Positions 1 to 6,281 of a stretch of DNA of 9,719 nt are shown here, piece by piece. Each line of letters begins with the position of its first letter. The stretch's first letter is position 1. The notes beneath the pieces are model-generated. The model was not told the DNA's origin and searched no databases. It worked only from the letters and a program-made list of their open reading frames with translations. Position numbers and translations under genes: made by a program. Source of the DNA: Gammaproteobacteria bacterium (lineage in GTDB: Bacteria; Pseudomonadota; Gammaproteobacteria; QOAV01); the NCBI GenBank assembly GCA_027067235.1, contig JALXFQ010000464.1, positions 1 through 9,719 of the forward strand, in the 5' to 3' direction.

Positions 1-894
1 GATGCGCCACAGGAAGAACTGATCTGGCAGGACCCGGTTCCCGCAGGAAACACCGACTATGATATCGAGGCGGTGAAGGACAGGATTGCGGCGAGCGACC
101 TGAGCATCAGCGAGATGGTCTCTACGGCCTGGGACAGCGCCAGAACCTTCCGTGGATCAGATATGCGTGGCGGCGCCAACGGCGCACGCATCCGTCTTGC
201 TCCCCAGAAAGACTGGGAGGGTAATGAACCTGAACGGCTCGGCAAGGTACTGTCTGTGCTTGAACCCATTGCTGTCGAAACCGGGGCAAGCGTGGCGGAT
301 GTTATCGTATTGGCGGGTAATGTTGGTGTTGAACAGGCCGCCAGAGCGGCCGGTGTCGATGTCAGAGTGCCTTTCTCACCGGGCCGTGGCGACGCTACCG
401 CGGAAATGACGGATGTCGATTCCTTTGCTGTGCTGGAGCCGCTGCATGATGGCTATCGCAACTGGCTCATGAAGGACTACGTGGTCAGCGCTGAGGAAAT
501 GCTGCTGGATCGCACCCAGTTAATGGGGCTGACCGCGCCCGAAATGACGGTGCTGGTGGGCGGTATGCGCGTGCTGGGCGCCAATCATGGAGGTGTTAAA
601 CATGGTGTTTTCACTGATCGCGAAGGCGTTTTGACGAACGATTTCTTTGTCAATCTGACCGACATGAATTTTTTGTGGAAGCCGATAGCGGAGAATCTGT
701 ATGAAATCCGCGACCGCGTATCGGGTACTGTCAGGTGGACGGCAACACGGGTTGATCTGGTTTTTGGCTCCAATTCGATTCTTCGCGCCTACGCCGAAGT
801 CTATGCGCAAGACGACAACCGCGAAAAGTTTATTCAGGATTTTGTCGCGGCCTGGAGCAAAGTCATGGACGCTGATCGCTTCGATCTGGCCTGA
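1..894 (+). CDS. katG: Catalase-peroxidase KatG, C-terminal part (5' end outside window)
   Basis: This is the last 297 codons of a bifunctional catalase-peroxidase, a haem enzyme that removes hydrogen peroxide. The reading frame is open from base 1 and ends at TGA 892-894. The visible part begins at the linker with LIWQDPVP and covers the C-terminal peroxidase-like domain, with family blocks TFRGSDMRGGANGARIRLAP, DVIVLAGNVGVE, VPFSPGRGDA, LTAPEMTVLVGGMRVLGANHGG, GVFTDREGVLTNDFFVNL, DLVFGSNSILRAYAEVYA and the end VMDADRFDLA. From family knowledge, this domain has lost haem binding and supports the active N-terminal half. The catalytic Arg/Trp/His and the Met-Tyr-Trp cross-link lie upstream and cannot be checked here. 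No frameshift is seen. The C-terminus ends where E. coli KatG does, so the gene is truncated only by the window edge. Any regulator (for example OxyR) would act outside the window. Confidence 0.97.
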   Translation, partial: DAPQEELIWQDPVPAGNTDYDIEAVKDRIAASDLSISEMVSTAWDSARTFRGSDMRGGANGARIRLAPQKDWEGNEPERLGKVLSVLEPIAVETGASVADVIVLAGNVGVEQAARAAGVDVRVPFSPGRGDATAEMTDVDSFAVLEPLHDGYRNWLMKDYVVSAEEMLLDRTQLMGLTAPEMTVLVGGMRVLGANHGGVKHGVFTDREGVLTNDFFVNLTDMNFLWKPIAENLYEIRDRVSGTVRWTATRVDLVFGSNSILRAYAEVYAQDDNREKFIQDFVAAWSKVMDADRFDLA

Positions 895-909
895 TACCCG
901 GCATCGATT

Positions 910-949
910 CAGATCTCTGCGCCGCTCATCTTGGTGGCGCGGAGATCTG
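910..949 (+). terminator. Hairpin downstream of katG, probable transcription terminator
   Basis: Bases 910-923 and 936-949 form a 14-bp stem with one G-T wobble (918/941) and a 12-base loop. It starts 16 bases after the katG stop codon. There is no uninterrupted T-run after it; the next bases are GGAAAAATCTGG. It may therefore be a 3'-end-stabilising hairpin rather than a classical intrinsic terminator. The inverted repeat itself is directly visible; its function is inferred from position. Confidence 0.6.
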
Positions 950-1033
950 GAAAAATCTGGAAGTGAAAAATACCTGTCAATGACATGCGCCCGGACAAAA
1001 AAGCGGTGCGGCTTCCTGTCGCAAGCTTCGCCT

Positions 1034-1063
1034 TTCGACAACCAGCCAACCCATTGATATATC
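1034..1063 (+). promoter_or_regulatory. Weak candidate sigma-70 promoter for the coiled-coil gene
   Basis: TTCGAC at 1034-1039 and TATATC at 1058-1063 are separated by 18 bases in the gap between katG and the next gene. The -35 match is poor and the -10 match is 4 of 6. A promoter is expected here because the katG hairpin lies upstream and the next start codon is at 1141. The exact site is a guess. Confidence 0.22.
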
Positions 1064-1140
1064 GCCTCTCTCCGTGACAAAGCCGGTGCTTGTGCTAAAC
1101 AGTACATCAGGTATCGGCATTCACCAGAAGGGAGACTTCA

Positions 1141-1767
1141 ATGCATTCGGACAACAGCCAGCCTGCGCGCCGCAGGACATGGGGATGGCTCTGGCTACTG
1201 GCTTCGGCAGTCACTTTCGGCGCAGCCTGGGTCTTTCTGGCCATGCCGCTGCAGCAGGAAAACGCCAAACTGCAGCAAGACCTCGAACAGGCGCGTGAAT
1301 CCATCACGTATTACCAGCAAGAACTTGCATCTGCCAACAAGGACGTGGAAGAGATCGGCCGCAAGCTGAATGAAACCCGCCAGGCCAATGACTTGTGGCA
1401 GACGCTTGAAAATCAGGGCCACAGCATATCGCGCAAGTCCTGTGATCGCCGCGTCGCCTTCCTCGAAAAGCAGTTACGGCTGGCGCACAAACAGCCCGAT
1501 TCGGCAGATCCCGGGCATTTGCAGGATGATTTGAAGCACCAGCAAAACGAGCTGATGAATCTGATGGAGCTGGCGATGCGGGTCAGTGGCGCCGTGCAGA
1601 AAGACTGCGACAGAATCAGTGCCTGCACAGCGAAGCTGGGTCAGTCCCTGGGCGAGAATGCGAACCGGTTGATAAAGGCACGAAAGATTGTGCAATCCGT
1701 CATGCGCCTGCAACAGCGGCTGTTGTTGTCCGAACAGCCCGGGCCGGTCGCGACAGAATCACGATAA
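1141..1767 (+). CDS. Unrecognised membrane-anchored coiled-coil protein (208 aa)
   Basis: I do not recognise this protein. A Lys/Arg-containing N-terminus (residues 8-12) precedes a hydrophobic stretch at about 13-35 (WGWLWLLASAVTFGAAWVFL), which reads as a single membrane anchor with the rest probably periplasmic. Residues 38-90 are rich in Gln, Glu, Lys and Leu with no Pro and look like a coiled coil. A second helical, Gln/Leu-rich part covers about 102-195, broken by a linker near 118-126 (QPDSADPG). Three cysteines (C101, C156, C162) lie in the likely exported part and could form a disulfide. The start ATG 1141 is supported by AAGGGAG about 6 bases upstream. The gene stands alone: the katG hairpin lies before it and the converging nosD-like gene ends 81 bases after it. 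It resembles generic DUF-type helical membrane proteins. A role in envelope or division assembly is possible, but nothing here shows it. Confidence 0.8.
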   Translation: MHSDNSQPARRRTWGWLWLLASAVTFGAAWVFLAMPLQQENAKLQQDLEQARESITYYQQELASANKDVEEIGRKLNETRQANDLWQTLENQGHSISRKSCDRRVAFLEKQLRLAHKQPDSADPGHLQDDLKHQQNELMNLMELAMRVSGAVQKDCDRISACTAKLGQSLGENANRLIKARKIVQSVMRLQQRLLLSEQPGPVATESR

Positions 1768-1848
1768 GCCCGAGCTGTCATTTACGCCTGGCTGCGCGAG
1801 CGCCATGGCCTGCTGTTGAAACTGGAGCAGCGGCGGCGGTTATGGTGT

Positions 1849-3114
1849 TTACCTTGCTGCCGGCCTGCTGATTGCCGCGACGGCGCCGGGCGTGGATATC
1901 TGCGGCTGTTCGTCCTGCAGTACCAGATCGGGTACCGATGACGGGATCAGACGCTCGACAAAATCGATCATGGCGAGCGCGGGCGTGCCGCGGAAAAATC
2001 GCGCCATGGAGCGCTCCATCCAGATGCGGTCGGCATACAGCCAGACCCGGTGCGGCTGGTCGCCAACGCCGTCGCCATCCAGATCAAAACCCTGATAACG
2101 GTCCCACTGGTTGCCCTGCCAGTGGTTATCACGCACGGTATGCGGGCCGGAGCCCATGACATCCAGGAAATTGTTGTCGAAGTGGTTGCCGTGCAGGACG
2201 TGGCCGCCTTTCTCGCCGTAAAAATACATGGCGACGTCGTTGTAGGTAAGCAGGTTATTGTTGATGAACAGAATATTCTCCGGTTGTAACGGCGCGTTGG
2301 CCAGCACACCCACGGCGCAATGGGCGATTTCGTTGTTGTTCACCTGGGCGTTGAAGCTTTCTTTCAGGCTGATGCCCGAGCCGGTGAGTTTGCGCATGTT
2401 CCAGATGCGGTTGTCGTGGATGTTCAGGTCGCTGGAATAAATCACCGCGATGCCGGTGACATTGTGGTCGATGGTGTTGCCGGCGACTTCATTGCCGGGC
2501 GAATACACGAACTCCATACCCACGCGGCTGTCGTGAATTCGGTTGCCGATGATGCGGTTGTCCGCCGCGTTGGAGAACACCAGATCGCGCGCATCGGCGA
2601 TGTCGTTGCCTTCGATGAGATTGTCGCTGCTGTACCACAGCCGGATGGCGTCGCCGCGCAGACTGATATCCCGTGGCAGGGAAGAAATGTGGTTGTTGCG
2701 GATGGTTGCGCCTTCGGCCTTGCGCAAATGCACGCCGAACAGCACCCTGTCCATGACGTTGTTCTCGATAACCGCGTCGTGCGCCCTCACCAGAACAGCG
2801 GCATCCACCTTGTCGTGGGAGGCGCCGGAGTGAGTCAGATGCAGGCCGCGCACGCTGACGTTGTCGGCGTTAATGGTCAGAACAGTGCCTTCGCCGCCGC
2901 CATCGAGCGTGACCTTGCCGCCTCCGTCGATGGTGATGGCTTTGTCGATCACCACCGGCCCGGCGTAGGTTCCCGGCTCGGGCTTCAGCACCCCGCCCGG
3001 CGGCGTCAGTGCGATATACAGCTGTAGCGGCGGTGCCGCGCGGGCAATGCCGGGCAGGAAAAGCGCCGCCAGCAGGCCGAGGCGGATGACGTGCCGCAAT
3101 GGGGAAAATGCCAT
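1849..3114 (-). CDS. nosD: NosD-like periplasmic right-handed beta-helix protein
   Basis: The product (421 aa from ATG 3114) has a signal peptide (residues 1-27, cut near ARA-AP). Residues about 33-340 are parallel beta-helix/carbohydrate-binding (PbH1) type repeats of the NNxI and GNxI kind, for example IENNVMDR, IRNNHISS, IEGNDIAD, IIGNRIHD, VAGNTIDH, IHDNRIWN and VNNNEIAH. The opening PEPGTYAGPVVIDKAITIDG and the closing NQWDRYQGFDLDGDGVGD, WMERSMARFFRGTPAL and DFVERLIP are characteristic of NosD. The DxDxDGxxD stretch at 344-352 resembles a calcium loop. NosD proteins act in the periplasm in maturing the copper centres of nitrous oxide reductase, usually with NosF, NosY and NosL. None of these, and no nosZ, is in the window. 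A TTG three codons upstream (3118-3120) is an alternative start; neither has a clear ribosome site. The gene lies 81 bases downstream of the FMN reductase gene on the same strand and may share its transcript. The NosD family call is strong; the specific N2O role is uncertain. Confidence 0.87.
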   Translation of the reverse strand: MAFSPLRHVIRLGLLAALFLPGIARAAPPLQLYIALTPPGGVLKPEPGTYAGPVVIDKAITIDGGGKVTLDGGGEGTVLTINADNVSVRGLHLTHSGASHDKVDAAVLVRAHDAVIENNVMDRVLFGVHLRKAEGATIRNNHISSLPRDISLRGDAIRLWYSSDNLIEGNDIADARDLVFSNAADNRIIGNRIHDSRVGMEFVYSPGNEVAGNTIDHNVTGIAVIYSSDLNIHDNRIWNMRKLTGSGISLKESFNAQVNNNEIAHCAVGVLANAPLQPENILFINNNLLTYNDVAMYFYGEKGGHVLHGNHFDNNFLDVMGSGPHTVRDNHWQGNQWDRYQGFDLDGDGVGDQPHRVWLYADRIWMERSMARFFRGTPALAMIDFVERLIPSSVPDLVLQDEQPQISTPGAVAAISRPAAR

Positions 3115-3120
3115 GTACAA

Positions 3121-3156
3121 ACCGGAGCGATAAAACGCGGAGCTTATCGGCTCGGT
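3121..3156. repeat. Imperfect inverted repeat just upstream of the nosD-like start
   Basis: Arms 3121-3133 (ACCGGAGCGATAA) and 3144-3156 (TTATCGGCTCGGT) pair at 10 of 13 positions around a 10-base centre. The repeat sits directly upstream of the nosD-like start and within the 81-base gap after the FMN reductase gene. It could be a regulator site, an RNA hairpin in the nosD leader, or chance. It has no T-run, so it is a poor intrinsic terminator. Confidence 0.35.
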
Positions 3157-3195
3157 GGGCCTGGCGCCTTAATCTGGGTCAAAACAACCGGTGGC

Positions 3196-3810
3196 TTACA
3201 TACCGTTGCCGAATTTGTCGTTCAGCGCCAGCCCGCTTTCGCGTACGGTTTTGAGCGCGCGGGCGTATTCGGCCAGCAGTTTCAGGTTCCAGTCGATACG
3301 TTCGCGGAAATAGGCATCGGCGGATGCGTTGTTCTGCGCCGGGTCGTCGTTGAGTACGGACTCCACATTGCGCACGATAACGTGGTCGGGGATGTAGCAA
3401 AGCCGGCTGTTCTTGTAGCTGCTCATGCGCAGCTCGGCTACCGGGTAGCTACCACCATCGCCGGAGGAAACCGTCACGATCATGGCCGGCTTGTGGCCCA
3501 GCTCGAATTTGCCGAACAGCAGGAAGAAGTTTTTCAGACCGGCGGGAACCTGGCCGTGGTATTCCGGCGCGATGATGACGAAGCCGTCGCTCTCCGCCAG
3601 TTCCTTGCGGATGGGGTTCAACAGGTTTTCCCATTCATCGGTCTTGTTCCACACGTCTTCATTCCATAGCGGCAGTGGGTTGCCCGCCAGCGAATACAGC
3701 CAGGTCTGGTCGGCGATATGGGCTTGCTCAAGGTTGCGCGCGATATGGCGCGCGACTTTTTCACTTTGTGAATTATGGCGGTGACTGCCGCTGATAATGC
3801 TGATTTTCAT
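3196..3810 (-). CDS. NADPH-dependent FMN reductase family protein (flavodoxin fold)
   Basis: The 204-aa product is a small cytoplasmic flavoprotein of the NADPH-dependent FMN reductase family, which includes quinone, azo-dye and chromate reductases. After the first strand (MKISIISGS) comes the phosphate-binding loop GSHRHNSQS (residues 8-16). The second FMN-binding block is PEYHGQVPAGLKN (82-94), matching the family pattern PEYN-x-s-x-P-G-x-LKN. VTVSSGDGGSYPVAELR (113-129) fits the third flavin loop. The frame continues 17 codons upstream, but Met at 3808-3810 is chosen because it directly precedes the beta strand and has CAGGG about 6 bases before it. The gene is divergent from pdxA (77 bases between start codons) and may be co-transcribed with the nosD-like gene. 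The physiological substrate cannot be read from the sequence. Confidence 0.9.
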   Translation of the reverse strand: MKISIISGSHRHNSQSEKVARHIARNLEQAHIADQTWLYSLAGNPLPLWNEDVWNKTDEWENLLNPIRKELAESDGFVIIAPEYHGQVPAGLKNFFLLFGKFELGHKPAMIVTVSSGDGGSYPVAELRMSSYKNSRLCYIPDHVIVRNVESVLNDDPAQNNASADAYFRERIDWNLKLLAEYARALKTVRESGLALNDKFGNGM

Positions 3811-3887
3811 GGTAACCCTGCGCGGTTGTTTGTGTTGCGGTGACAGCGGATAATGCGGCAATCCCGTTCACAGGACAAGAACCCCCT

Positions 3888-4868
3888 ATGGCAAAGCAAG
3901 CCGTTTTGGCGTTTACCCCCGGCGATCCGGCCGGCATCGGCCCCGATCTGGCGGTTATGCTGGCGCAGGAACCGGCAGCGGATGCCAGCATCGTCGCCAT
4001 CGCCGATCCCGACATGCTGGCGCAACGGGCGGCCTTGCTGGGCTTGCCGTTTACTCCGCTGGGCGCTGGCAAAACGGCTAAAAACCCCGGCGAAATGGCG
4101 GTGCTATCCGTCAAAACGGCGGCCTGGGCGGTTCCCGGCCAGCTGGACACGGCCAATGCCGAATATGTGCTGCAAACATTACACCGTGCGGTTGATGGTT
4201 GCATGTCGGGCGAATTTGCCGCGCTGGTCACCGGGCCGGTGCACAAGGGCGTTATCAACGAAGCGGGCGTGCCGTTTACCGGGCACACGGAATTGCTGGC
4301 GAAACGCTCGGGCGCAAGACAGGTGGTGATGATGCTCGCCACACGGGAATTGCGCGTACCGCTGGTGACCACGCATCTGCCGTTGAGAGACGTGGCTGAC
4401 GCCATTACGCCGGAACTGCTGGAAAGTGTTATTCGTATTTTACATGATGATCTGAAAAACAGATTCGGCCTGGCCAGTCCGCGTATTGATGTGTGCGGTC
4501 TCAACCCGCACGCGGGCGAGGGCGGCCATCTGGGCATGGAGGAAATTAAGGTGATCGAGCCGGTGCTGGCAAAACTGCGCGGCGAGGGCATCGACCTGCG
4601 CGGCCCGCTGCCTGCCGATACCGCGTTCGCGCAACACCGCATCCCCGAATCCGACGCCATCCTTGCCATGTACCACGACCAGGGCCTGCCGGTGCTGAAA
4701 CACGCGGGCTTCGGCCGCGCCGTCAACATCACCCTGGGCCTGCCTTTTGTGCGCACCTCGGTGGACCACGGCACGGCGCTGGATCTGGCCGGGACCGGGC
4801 GGGCGGATATGGGGAGCCTGCGCGAGGCGGTGGCGACAGCGCTGGAGATGGTGAGGAGTCAGGGGTGA
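3888..4868 (+). CDS. pdxA: 4-hydroxythreonine-4-phosphate dehydrogenase PdxA
   Basis: PdxA oxidises 4-phosphohydroxy-L-threonine with NAD(P)+; the product decarboxylates to the amino-ketone that PdxJ condenses into pyridoxine phosphate (vitamin B6). The 326-aa product matches the family length (329 in E. coli). Visible motifs are TPGDPAGIGPDL (10-21), the substrate-binding HTELLA (H133, T134) and three metal ligands H163 (THLPLRDV), H208 (GLNPHAGEGGHLG) and H263 (YHDQGLPVLKH). Each is 3 residues below its E. coli position. FVRTSVDHGTALDLAGTGRA (287-306) closes the active site. An upstream in-frame GTG at 3840 exists, but ATG 3888 begins exactly at the conserved N-terminus. AGGA lies rather far upstream of it, so the ribosome site is weak. 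rsmA follows 58 bases later on the same strand, probably in one operon. surA, which precedes pdxA in many relatives, is absent. Confidence 0.97.
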   Translation: MAKQAVLAFTPGDPAGIGPDLAVMLAQEPAADASIVAIADPDMLAQRAALLGLPFTPLGAGKTAKNPGEMAVLSVKTAAWAVPGQLDTANAEYVLQTLHRAVDGCMSGEFAALVTGPVHKGVINEAGVPFTGHTELLAKRSGARQVVMMLATRELRVPLVTTHLPLRDVADAITPELLESVIRILHDDLKNRFGLASPRIDVCGLNPHAGEGGHLGMEEIKVIEPVLAKLRGEGIDLRGPLPADTAFAQHRIPESDAILAMYHDQGLPVLKHAGFGRAVNITLGLPFVRTSVDHGTALDLAGTGRADMGSLREAVATALEMVRSQG

Positions 4869-4926
4869 GTCGTGAGGCTGTAGCACTTTCCTCTGGGGGA
4901 GAGCGGGAAACCCGAAGGGATGTCCC

Positions 4927-5703
4927 GTGGTGAACTCGTTCAATGCGCCGAAAAAATCCCTCGGCCAGAATTTCCTCCATGACCAGAACGTTATTCGGCG
5001 CATTATCGACGCCTTCCATCCGCAGCCCGATGACATCGTGGTGGAAATCGGCCCCGGTCGCGGCGCGCTGACGGCGCATCTGATCGGTAAAACCGCGGAA
5101 CTGCATCTGCTGGAACTGGACCCGGATCTGTCGGTGTGGCACGAACAACAGGACTATGGCGAGCAAGTGAGCGTTCACAACGTCGATGCGCTCAGCTTTG
5201 ACTACGCTGCTCTGGCGGGTCGCGGCAAGATTCGAGTCATCGGCAATCTGCCCTACAATATTTCCACGCCTATTCTGTTCCGCCTGCTGGATCAGCCCCA
5301 CGCCATCGACGACATGCTGTTCATGTTGCAGAAGGAAGTGGTGGAGCGCATTTGCGCTGTGCCCGGCAACAAGACCTGGGGGCGCCTCAGCGTGATGATG
5401 CAATGGCAGTGTGCAGTGGCCAGATTGTTCAACGTCAAACCCGCCTGTTTCATCCCGCCGCCGAAAGTGGATTCCGCCATACTCTCGGCCAGACCGTATC
5501 AGGCATTGCCCCATCCCGCGCCGCGGGAGCGCATGGCCGAAATCGTCAAGGCCGCCTTTACCCATCGGCGCAAGACTGTGCGCAATTCGTTGAAGGAACT
5601 ACTCACGGAGGAACAGATTCGGGCGGCGGGTATTGAACCGTCGGTGCGGCCGGAGAGGCTGGGGGTGGAGGATTTTGCGGTGCTGGCGAGACTGGGCGGT
5701 TAG
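4927..5703 (+). CDS. rsmA: 16S rRNA (adenine1518/1519-N6)-dimethyltransferase RsmA (KsgA)
   Basis: RsmA uses S-adenosylmethionine to dimethylate two adjacent adenines in the 3'-terminal hairpin of 16S rRNA, a late check in 30S assembly; its loss gives kasugamycin resistance. The 258-aa product has KKSLGQNFLHD (9-19), the SAM-binding motif I VEIGPGRGALT (39-49), the acidic ribose contact in LLELD (E63), catalytic motif IV NLPYNIS (107-113) and the C-terminal FIPPPKVDSA and AFTHRRKTVRNSL blocks. The start is GTG 4927, supported by AAGGGA about 7 bases upstream; GTG 4930 is an alternative, and ATG 4920 is out of frame. It follows pdxA by 58 bases. The apaG and apaH genes that often follow are missing; instead a convergent nudE ends 8 bases away. 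Confidence 0.97.
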   Translation: MVNSFNAPKKSLGQNFLHDQNVIRRIIDAFHPQPDDIVVEIGPGRGALTAHLIGKTAELHLLELDPDLSVWHEQQDYGEQVSVHNVDALSFDYAALAGRGKIRVIGNLPYNISTPILFRLLDQPHAIDDMLFMLQKEVVERICAVPGNKTWGRLSVMMQWQCAVARLFNVKPACFIPPPKVDSAILSARPYQALPHPAPRERMAEIVKAAFTHRRKTVRNSLKELLTEEQIRAAGIEPSVRPERLGVEDFAVLARLGG

Positions 5704-5711
5704 AACCGCTC
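5694..5711. terminator. Short hairpin between convergent rsmA and nudE
   Basis: GGGCGGT (5694-5700) pairs with ACCGCTC (5705-5711), with one G-T wobble, around a 4-base loop. The loop contains the first base after the rsmA TAG stop, and the hairpin fills the 8-base gap between the two stop codons. It could end transcription from both sides, but neither side has a real T-run, so this is tentative. Confidence 0.35.
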
Positions 5712-6245
5712 TTACAGACGCAGTGCCAGAAACAGCGCCGCCATCGACCTTGCCTCGGTAAAATCATCCCGCGCCAGCAGCGCATCCACATCGGTGATGG
5801 GCCAGCGCACCAGTTCCAGCGGCTCCGGCTCGTCGCCTGCCAGTTTTTCCGGGTAGAGGTCGCGGGCGAGCATCAGGTGGGTGTGGTGATTGAAGTAGCC
5901 GGGCGCCAGCGACACGGTTTGCATCAGCCGGATATCGCGCGAGCCGTAGCCGGTTTCTTCTTTCATTTCGCGCAGGGCAGCTTGTGCCGGGTCTTCGCCC
6001 GCTTCCATTTTGCCTTTGGGGAAGGCCAGTTCGTAGCGTTCCACGCCGACGCCGTATTCACGGACCAGCAACAGGTTGTCGTCAGCGTCGATGGCGACGA
6101 TCAGCACAGCGCCATGGCCGCGGCTGATCAGCCTTTCCCAGTGGGCATCGACGCCGTTGGAAAAGCGCAGATCGACGCTTTCGATTTCAAAAAACCGGCT
6201 GCTGGCGATGGTTTCGGTTTTCAGAATTTGTGGTTTCTTATTCAT
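5712..6245 (-). CDS. nudE: ADP-sugar/ADP-compound Nudix hydrolase NudE
   Basis: NudE hydrolyses ADP-linked compounds such as ADP-ribose, NADH and Ap3A, cleaning up the nucleotide pool in the cytoplasm. The 177-aa product carries a complete Nudix box at 78-100: G78-x5-E84-x7-R92-E93-x2-E96-E97-x-G99, with the metal-binding REMKEE core. Around it are the NudE-type N-terminus (KTETIASSRFFEIESVDLRF), VREYGVGVERYELAFPKG, SLAPGYFNHHTHLMLARDLYP and EPEPLELVRWPITD, which align well with E. coli NudE (186 aa). The frame stays open to a GTG at 6299, but ATG 6243-6245 is chosen because it begins at the conserved N-terminus. A good Shine-Dalgarno site is not obvious. Its start lies only 36 bases from the start of the divergent yrfG-like gene, so the two promoters must overlap each other or the coding regions. 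Confidence 0.95.
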   Translation of the reverse strand: MNKKPQILKTETIASSRFFEIESVDLRFSNGVDAHWERLISRGHGAVLIVAIDADDNLLLVREYGVGVERYELAFPKGKMEAGEDPAQAALREMKEETGYGSRDIRLMQTVSLAPGYFNHHTHLMLARDLYPEKLAGDEPEPLELVRWPITDVDALLARDDFTEARSMAALFLALRL

Positions 6246-6281
6246 GCCGGATTGATACACTCCACATTCAGGGGATTCTTT

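Noticed and set aside
1768..1848. A bidirectional terminator between the coiled-coil gene and the converging nosD-like gene.
   Set aside because: I looked for a stem followed by a T-run on either strand and saw only 4-5 bp chance pairings.
2320..3027. A plus-strand open frame of 235 codons opposite the nosD-like gene.
   Set aside because: Its Val/Asp/His-rich pattern mirrors the NNxI repeats of NosD read in reverse; the NosD frame has a signal peptide and family blocks.
3773..4774. A minus-strand open frame of 333 codons opposite pdxA.
   Set aside because: PdxA is complete with all metal ligands; the antisense product is Ser/Ala/Pro-rich without motifs and would also run into the FMN reductase start.
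4869..4926. A possible dispersed intergenic repeat (CCTCTGGGGGAGAGCGGG-like) between pdxA and rsmA.
   Set aside because: It resembles the GGGAGAGGG-type intergenic repeats of some proteobacteria, but a single short copy in the window is not enough to call it.
4729..5565. A minus-strand open frame of 278 codons opposite rsmA and the pdxA end.
   Set aside because: It overlaps two complete conserved enzymes and has no recognisable domain.
5877..6281. An N-terminal extension of the YrfG-like protein.
   Set aside because: The extension would overlap nudE almost completely; ATG 6282 has a good ribosome site and starts where known YrfG proteins start.
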